DNA from: Thiopseudomonas alkaliphila
Lineage (GTDB): Bacteria > Pseudomonadota > Gammaproteobacteria > Pseudomonadales > Pseudomonadaceae
Direction of reading: 5' to 3'
Length of the DNA stretch: 64,000 nucleotides
NCBI RefSeq assembly: GCF_001267175.1
Contig: NZ_CP012358.1
Location: 1,652,501-1,716,500 of the forward strand
The position numbers and the translations under genes are program-made. Positions 59,033-64,000 of this stretch are shown in pieces. Positions within the stretch are counted from its first letter, which is position 1; every line of letters starts with the position of its first letter. The notes under the pieces were generated by a model, which worked only from the letters and a program-made list of their open reading frames with translations, had not been told where the DNA came from and did no database searches.

Positions 59033-59725
59033 ATGCCTAGCCATCGTCTGCAGCTGTATTTCATTTTTAGCCTCATCTTTATTACCCACTTAAGCGCAAT
59101 TCACTTCGGCTTAGAGGCTCTGCGGTTGGGCACTAAGCCTTTAATTGGCTTTAGTTTACTGCTCTGGCTGTTATTTGATCAGGCCAATCAAGCGCCCTTT
59201 CGTTACTGGCTAGCACTTGCCATAGGCTTTGGCATGCTGGGGGATATTTTCCTGATGCTGCCCGATACGGAAGCCACCTTTATCGCAGGCTTGGGCAGCT
59301 TTCTAATCGGCCACCTGTTGTACGTAGTGATTTTTTTACGCCAACAACAATTTAGCTACACAGACTTTAAACAAAATGCCAACGCACGCCTGCTCAAACA
59401 AACAAGCTCGGTAATGGCCATCATTGGCTTAGCAATTTATGGCTGCCTGTGGAGCGATCTAGGTACACTCAAATTACCCGTGGCGCTGTATATTTTGGTG
59501 ATCGCCTTGATGGTGATTAGCGCCATGGGCCGTTATCGGGCAGTGAGCCAACTATCTTTTATTACGGTTCTGATTGGCGCAATTTTATTTGCCGTATCTG
59601 ACAGTATTTTAGCAATTGATCGCTTTGCCCACCCATTCGCCCAAGCCAATTTCTACATCATGCTGACCTATATGGCTGCCCAGTTTTTGATTGTTAGCCA
59701 AACCTTAGTTCGCCGCCCCAACTAA
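59033..59725 (+). CDS. YhhN family lysoplasmalogenase-like membrane protein
   Basis: 230 aa with about eight membrane helices. The family (TMEM86/YhhN) includes lysoplasmalogenases that cleave the vinyl-ether bond; GDIFLMLP and the closing ISDSILA-type motif (AVSDSILAIDRF) carry the conserved Asp residues. AAGGA lies about 7 nt before the ATG. Substrate in this organism unknown. Confidence 0.85.
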   Translation: MPSHRLQLYFIFSLIFITHLSAIHFGLEALRLGTKPLIGFSLLLWLLFDQANQAPFRYWLALAIGFGMLGDIFLMLPDTEATFIAGLGSFLIGHLLYVVIFLRQQQFSYTDFKQNANARLLKQTSSVMAIIGLAIYGCLWSDLGTLKLPVALYILVIALMVISAMGRYRAVSQLSFITVLIGAILFAVSDSILAIDRFAHPFAQANFYIMLTYMAAQFLIVSQTLVRRPN

Positions 59726-59760
59726 TTCGGCACTAAGCTTAGAAGCTAGCCAGTAGACTG

Positions 59761-59801
59761 ACTAAACGTCTAGTAGCCACACAGCAGTGGACGTTTTAGC
59801 G
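59761..59801 (+). other. Stem-loop between the lysoplasmalogenase and acyl-CoA ligase genes
   Basis: CTAAACGTC and GACGTTTTAG pair with one bulge around a loop of about 20 nt. It is a possible 3' end of the upstream gene; no long T-run follows. Confidence 0.3.
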
Positions 59802-59822
59802 TGCAAAGTCCAAGGACTATTG

Positions 59823-61475
59823 ATGGAGCGCTTAGCTATGCAGACTCAACTAGCAGCACCTGCGTTTAATTTCCCTTTATTGCTGGGTTCTTTGCTTAAC
59901 AGTGGCGTACAAACTGCGCCCTTACAGCAAATTGTGTATCAGGATCAGCAGTATAGTTACCAAGACCTACAGCAACGGGTGCATCAATTAGCCAATGCTT
60001 TGCAGCAAGTAGGGCTAAAGTCGGGACAAACCGTTGGCGTGATGGATTGGGATAGCCATCGCTACTTGGAATGTTTTTTTGCCATCCCTATGCTTGGCGC
60101 GGTCTTACACACGATTAATGTGCGTTTATCTGCCGAGCAAATTCTCTATACCATTAATCACGCCGAAGACGATGTGCTGCTAATCAATAGCGAGTTTTTG
60201 CCCTTGCTCGCCAGCATTGCTGAGCGCATAGAAACGGTTAAAACTCTGATCGTGCTCAATGATCAAGCGCCCTTACCCGAGGCGGTGACGCAAATTGCGC
60301 AGTATGTCGGCGAATATGAGCAATTACTCAAAAATGCTCCCACTGGGCCTTGCCCATTTCCTGAGCTAGATGAAAACACCCGCGCCACCACCTTTTACAC
60401 CACCGGAACCACAGGTTTACCCAAAGGCGTCTATTTCAGCCATAAACAGCTGGTGATGCATACCCTAGCACTACGCAGTGCCACGGCTGGCACTGGCCAT
60501 GGCCGTTTTAACCAAGACGATGTGTATATGCCAATGACGCCGATGTTTCATGTGCATGCCTGGGGAGTACCGCTGCTGGCCACGCTATTGGGAGTCAAGC
60601 AGGTGTATCCAGGGCGCTATGAGCCGGCTAAATTATTACAGCTGATCGAACAGCATCAAGTTAGCTTTACCCATTGCGTGCCTACTATTTTACAAATGCT
60701 ACTCAAACAAGCCGGCACGAATTATCAGTTTAATGCTTTAAAAATGATTATTGGTGGCGCGGCCTTTCCAGAACCTTTGGCACTACAAGCACTGCGCCAA
60801 GGCATTGATGCCTTTACTGGTTATGGCATGAGTGAAACCTGCCCGGTGCTGACCCTGGCTTATTTAACCCCAGCGCAACAGCAACTACCGCTCGAGCAAC
60901 AAACAGCGATTCGCTGTAAAACCGGTAAACCCATTCCGTTCGTTGAATTACGGATTGTCGACCAAGCCATGCAAGACGTAGCCCATGATGGTCAAGCCCA
61001 AGGAGAAATTGTAGTGCGCACCCCTTGGCTTACCCAAGGTTATCTAAAAGATGCTGCAGGTTCAGCCGAGCTATGGGCTGGTGGCTGGCTGCATACAGGT
61101 GATATCGCCACTTTAGACGCAGAAGGCCAAGTAAAAATTACCGACCGCATTAAAGATGTGATTAAAACCGGTGGGGAATGGGTTTCGTCATTAGCCATTG
61201 AAAACTTTCTGTTACAGCATCCGGCAATTCAAGAGTGTGCAGTGATTGGTGTAACCGATAGCAAATGGGGCGAACGTCCTGTCGCCCTAGTGGTACTCAA
61301 CACCAAGCTACAGGCCATTGCTAGCGAGCAGTTACAAGCCCACTTACAACAGTTTGTTGATCAAGGTTTACTGTCTAAATTTGGTGTGCCAGATCGTTTT
61401 ATTAGCCTGGCCGAACTACCAAAAACCAGTGTTGGCAAGCTCAATAAACGACTGCTACGGGAGCAATACCACTAA
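59823..61475 (+). CDS. Fatty-acid--CoA ligase (AMP-forming, medium/long chain)
   Basis: 550-aa ANL-superfamily adenylating enzyme. P-loop-like TTFYTTGTTGLPKG, GYGMSETCPV, and the hinge/C-terminal DRIKDVIKTGGEWVSSLAIEN with catalytic Lys in KTSVGKLNKR are visible. Resembles AlkK-type medium-chain acyl-CoA synthetases of Pseudomonas. AGGA lies 6-7 nt before the ATG at 59823; the frame open from 59787 is not needed. Works in fatty-acid activation for beta-oxidation. Confidence 0.9.
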   Translation: MERLAMQTQLAAPAFNFPLLLGSLLNSGVQTAPLQQIVYQDQQYSYQDLQQRVHQLANALQQVGLKSGQTVGVMDWDSHRYLECFFAIPMLGAVLHTINVRLSAEQILYTINHAEDDVLLINSEFLPLLASIAERIETVKTLIVLNDQAPLPEAVTQIAQYVGEYEQLLKNAPTGPCPFPELDENTRATTFYTTGTTGLPKGVYFSHKQLVMHTLALRSATAGTGHGRFNQDDVYMPMTPMFHVHAWGVPLLATLLGVKQVYPGRYEPAKLLQLIEQHQVSFTHCVPTILQMLLKQAGTNYQFNALKMIIGGAAFPEPLALQALRQGIDAFTGYGMSETCPVLTLAYLTPAQQQLPLEQQTAIRCKTGKPIPFVELRIVDQAMQDVAHDGQAQGEIVVRTPWLTQGYLKDAAGSAELWAGGWLHTGDIATLDAEGQVKITDRIKDVIKTGGEWVSSLAIENFLLQHPAIQECAVIGVTDSKWGERPVALVVLNTKLQAIASEQLQAHLQQFVDQGLLSKFGVPDRFISLAELPKTSVGKLNKRLLREQYH

Positions 61476-61550
61476 CTCATCCCTCGGCTTTGACTTAACC
61501 CGACCACAGAGCTCAGGTATACTGGCAAAAAATTTGCTAAGAGGCAGGTC

Positions 61551-61700
61551 ATGCTAGAAAAACCTATTCCACCCGGTGACTATGATTGCTGTGAAAGTGC
61601 CTGCGAGCCTTGTGTTTGGGATATTTATTATGATGAATTGCGCCAGTGGCAAGCGGAGCAAAAGGCTGCAACAGAGCAAACCAAAGAAACTCAGAACTAG
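61551..61700 (+). CDS. Small cysteine-rich oxidoreductase-like domain protein (49 aa)
   Basis: 49 aa. The sequence IPPGDYDCCESACEPCVWD carries four cysteines (13, 14, 18 and 21) in the CC-x3-C-x2-C pattern of the 'oxidoreductase-like' family (PF09791 type) found in bacteria and at the N-terminus of some eukaryotic mitochondrial proteins. GAGG lies 7 nt before the ATG. Role unknown; metal or redox function inferred from the cysteines. Confidence 0.8.
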   Translation: MLEKPIPPGDYDCCESACEPCVWDIYYDELRQWQAEQKAATEQTKETQN

Positions 61701-62028
61701 AGGCTGGTTCACCAGTATTCTGCTCCGCCGCCACATGCGTGCTAATGCATAAACTCGCTATGCAAAGTGTAGGCAGTATAGGCTGAGACATAGGGTTCGG
61801 CCCCAAAAAATTGTCGAACAATAGTTTGGAGCCACAATTCTGACCACAGGACATAATGACGCAAGGCCTTACCGACTTAACCAATACCTGATAATCCCTA
61901 GCATTGCGCTAGGTAAGCAACACCTTAGTGAGACAATCCGCCGCGATAAAAAAATGCTCTATGAGCTGATTGCATGTAAGCCAATCCTCCCATAGAGCAC
62001 CTTGTGTAACGGCAAAGCCTGACCGAGC
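61701..62028. other. Gene-free gap of 328 bp
   Basis: Apart from the terminator at its right end (61948-62000) I see no supported gene or known RNA here. Short frames on the minus strand overlap the 49-aa gene and look spurious. Confidence 0.5.
61948..62000 (-). terminator. Intrinsic terminator with long loop after the molybdoenzyme gene
   Basis: Nine-bp arms TGCTCTATG/CATAGAGCA separated by 27 nt, followed on the minus strand by seven T. The loop holds a smaller GATTG/CAATC pairing, so the structure may be branched. Confidence 0.65.
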
Positions 62029-64000
62029 TTAGCTATCTAAACGCATCACTTTTACCGGTAAGCCTTGACGAATACTGGCTCCGCTAACGTGTTCTAACCA
62101 TGTAGCAGGCACTTTACGCGTCGGATCGGCAAAGCCTAGATCATTTAAGTTAACCCCAGCTCCCACCCAATCTAATGATGGCTTAGCTTCTCCATCAATT
62201 AGATGCTCGCTGGCACCTAGCTCGCGATGGCCAAAACCATGCTCAATACCGATCGCGCCTTGCTTTACCCCCGCACTGACTAACGCCAAACCAATCACTT
62301 GACCACCTGGGCTTTCAATCACAATCGTATCGCCATGCTGCACACCAAATCGCTTAGCATCGGCCTCATGCAGCAACACTGGATTGTAAGGTTTAACCAT
62401 ACGCAAACGCTCTAACCCAACCGAATAAGAGTTCATCACGTTGGACTTAAAGGAAAATGCTAATAGCGGCCACTCCTCTAAGGTATAAATCTCACGCATT
62501 GGCGTACCATCATAGAAAATCGGTGGCTGAAACTGTGGGTTACCCACATAACGCTCACCGGTACGGCTATCAATTGCAGTCCCTACGTCCTCGTTATACA
62601 CACACATAGGCCGCAACCACGCATGGCGATGTTGTCCATCTTTAAAGCCTTGGTCATAGTCTTCAAAACGTCCGCCACGGGCATACATATAAGCCACCGG
62701 TAACTGTTCATCGTGCTTGAGAGTGCGAGCAATCATCGGCACCAAGCGCTCAATGCCGCCATGCAGCACATCACTTTCAGTGGCATCGGGTAATGGCTGG
62801 CCTTGAAAGGCAACGTTAGCCGCAGCGCGTAGATAAAAGTCTTCGGCCTTGTTCAGCGGATGCAAATTACCCTCAGCATCAGGAATGGCGTTATCGCCAA
62901 ACCCAGGCAAACCTAAACGCTTAGAGACGGCAATTAAAAAGCTATCCATACTTACCGGTTCACCTTCTGCCGTTTTTTGCTGCTTCGGCTCAACCACCGG
63001 CCAGCAGGCAGTGGTCATGCGGGTATTGGTTCCACCCCAAGAACCAGTAAAGCCCCACACTTCATACATGACCGAGTCAGGAACTAGATAATCAGCATAA
63101 CGGTTGGTTTCGTTAATAAAGCCATCCACCCCGATATATAAGCCGATTTTGCTTGGATCTTTAATTGATTCACCAATCAACTTTTCTAGCCCCGCCTGAC
63201 CATAAATAGGGTTAGCCATGTGTCCAATTACCGCTTTTAACGGATAAGGGTAACCATGCAAGCCCGAGGTAATATGCTCGGTAATCAGCGGTGGAGCTAA
63301 CGGACGCCAAGGTCCATCGGCAGGATAAGGTGATTGTCCGGCGGCTACCTTGCGCTTAAATTCGGAGGATTTTTGATAGGGAAAGCGTGAGCGCGACAAA
63401 AATACGCCTTTAGGCGCTCGTTTACCTGGAAAATCTTCCATGTTGTAGCGCGGACCGGGCCCCACGCCATTAAACTGGCCAGCCGCTTTAATCGCTCCGC
63501 CACGCAAGTTAAAACTACCGGCTAAGACGTTAAGCATAGTGACGCCAAAGGAGGCATAAAAGCCATTCGAGGACATCATACCGCCATGGCAATCAGCCAC
63601 CGATTTTCGTCCATGTTCGATGAATTTATCTGCTATTTCGATAATTTTATCTGCAGGAATCCCACACTCTTTGGCATAGTGCTGCATGCTGTACTGATCA
63701 GCAGACTCTTTTAGCTTGGTTAAACTACTCTTAACCGCTACTGGCCCATTAGGCGTAGCAATGGTTTGATCAACAAATAACTGAGCCCGATCCACCGTCA
63801 TCGAATCGACCAGCTCTCCTTGCTCGCTAAGCACCATAAAGGAGTTATCGTCTGCTTCTAACTCCGTTAAACCTAAATCAGAGCGACGCAAGAAGTGACC
63901 CACGCGAGGATGATCTTTAGACTCAATCACTAAATGGGTAGCGTTACTGTGCCCCGGTTCATTAGCCAATTGCGCCGCTTTAGGTGACGGAATGGCCAGA
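62029..64000 (-). CDS. Molybdopterin oxidoreductase catalytic subunit, tetrathionate/thiosulfate-reductase-like (partial)
   Basis: The C-terminal ~657 residues of a DMSO-reductase-family enzyme; the frame stays open through the right edge, so the N-terminal [4Fe-4S] motif, active-site ligand and signal peptide lie outside. Visible: MMSSNGFYASFGVTMLNVLAGSFN, the MGD-binding HGDTIVIESPGG near residue 550 of the visible part, and GIEHGFGHRELGA. The overall pattern is closest, from memory, to TtrA tetrathionate reductase and its arsenate/thiosulfate relatives. The substrate is uncertain. It would need the bis-MGD made by the mobA product. Confidence 0.8.
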   Translation of the reverse strand, partial: LAIPSPKAAQLANEPGHSNATHLVIESKDHPRVGHFLRRSDLGLTELEADDNSFMVLSEQGELVDSMTVDRAQLFVDQTIATPNGPVAVKSSLTKLKESADQYSMQHYAKECGIPADKIIEIADKFIEHGRKSVADCHGGMMSSNGFYASFGVTMLNVLAGSFNLRGGAIKAAGQFNGVGPGPRYNMEDFPGKRAPKGVFLSRSRFPYQKSSEFKRKVAAGQSPYPADGPWRPLAPPLITEHITSGLHGYPYPLKAVIGHMANPIYGQAGLEKLIGESIKDPSKIGLYIGVDGFINETNRYADYLVPDSVMYEVWGFTGSWGGTNTRMTTACWPVVEPKQQKTAEGEPVSMDSFLIAVSKRLGLPGFGDNAIPDAEGNLHPLNKAEDFYLRAAANVAFQGQPLPDATESDVLHGGIERLVPMIARTLKHDEQLPVAYMYARGGRFEDYDQGFKDGQHRHAWLRPMCVYNEDVGTAIDSRTGERYVGNPQFQPPIFYDGTPMREIYTLEEWPLLAFSFKSNVMNSYSVGLERLRMVKPYNPVLLHEADAKRFGVQHGDTIVIESPGGQVIGLALVSAGVKQGAIGIEHGFGHRELGASEHLIDGEAKPSLDWVGAGVNLNDLGFADPTRKVPATWLEHVSGASIRQGLPVKVMRLDS

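Overview
This is a contiguous stretch of chromosome from a gammaproteobacterium, most likely a member of the Pseudomonadaceae with modest G+C (a Thiopseudomonas / Denitrificimonas / low-GC Pseudomonas type). The placement rests on protein and gene-order resemblance recalled from Pseudomonas: secB-grxC-rhodanese-gpmI-envC-ctpA, hisBHAF, panZ-asmA-mutY-yggX-tRNA-Phe, pyrE next to crc, rph opposite yicC, bioBFHCD, tandem spuD/spuE-like polyamine binding proteins, azurin, and an ArsR-methyltransferase fusion beside metK. No CRISPR array, transposase, integrase or rRNA gene was seen.

Layout. 1-3.2 kb: polyamine ABC uptake (two binding proteins and a truncated ATPase). 3.6-4.6 kb: a cytochrome c' and a BON-LysM protein. 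4.8-8.3 kb: a three-gene alcohol/aldehyde oxidation operon (aldehyde dehydrogenase, Tat-signal small subunit, cysteine-bearing GMC flavoprotein). 8.5-10.7 kb: ArsR-methyltransferase regulator plus metK, with a perfect palindrome in front. 11-18 kb: hslR, secB, grxC, rhodanese, gpmI, envC, ctpA and a small membrane protein. 18-21 kb: hisBHAF. 21-25.5 kb: panZ-like, asmA, mutY, yggX, tRNA-Phe, tRNA-Gln. 25.7-31.5 kb: periplasmic redox and iron genes (di-haem peroxidase with an FNR/ANR-like box, cytochrome b561 and YceI, azurin, FtnA-type ferritin) with an MFS transporter and a nitronate monooxygenase. 31.6-37 kb: tkt-epd-pgk-fba carbon metabolism. 37-42.6 kb: comF and the biotin operon. 42.7-46 kb: an orphan AlbA_2 protein and molybdenum-cofactor genes (moeA, moaB, mobA, moaC). 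46-50.5 kb: crc, pyrE, copZ, yicC, a VF530 protein and rph. 50.5-55 kb: a three-gene unknown membrane module and a lone TRAP binding protein. 55-64 kb: uvrD, the tRNA hydroxylation gene yegQ/trhP, a lysoplasmalogenase, an acyl-CoA ligase, a tiny cysteine-rich protein and the 3' part of a molybdopterin oxidoreductase (tetrathionate/thiosulfate-reductase-like).

How it fits together: most of the window is core metabolism. The accessory theme is respiratory flexibility: cytochrome c', di-haem peroxidase under a probable oxygen-responsive site, azurin, cytochrome b561, and a molybdoenzyme whose cofactor could be made by the mo genes 16-20 kb away. Several co-directional gene pairs are separated by long perfect hairpins without a U-tract, often with a 5-nt loop, and hisA/hisF is separated by a true intrinsic terminator; these are the clearest non-coding signals. 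I did not find a clearly new multi-gene system. The best candidates for a second look are the GMC/Tat/aldehyde dehydrogenase operon, the ArsR-methyltransferase with its operator, the DUF2157-DUF4401-GDYXXLXY module and the AT-rich peroxidase gene beside the tRNAs.
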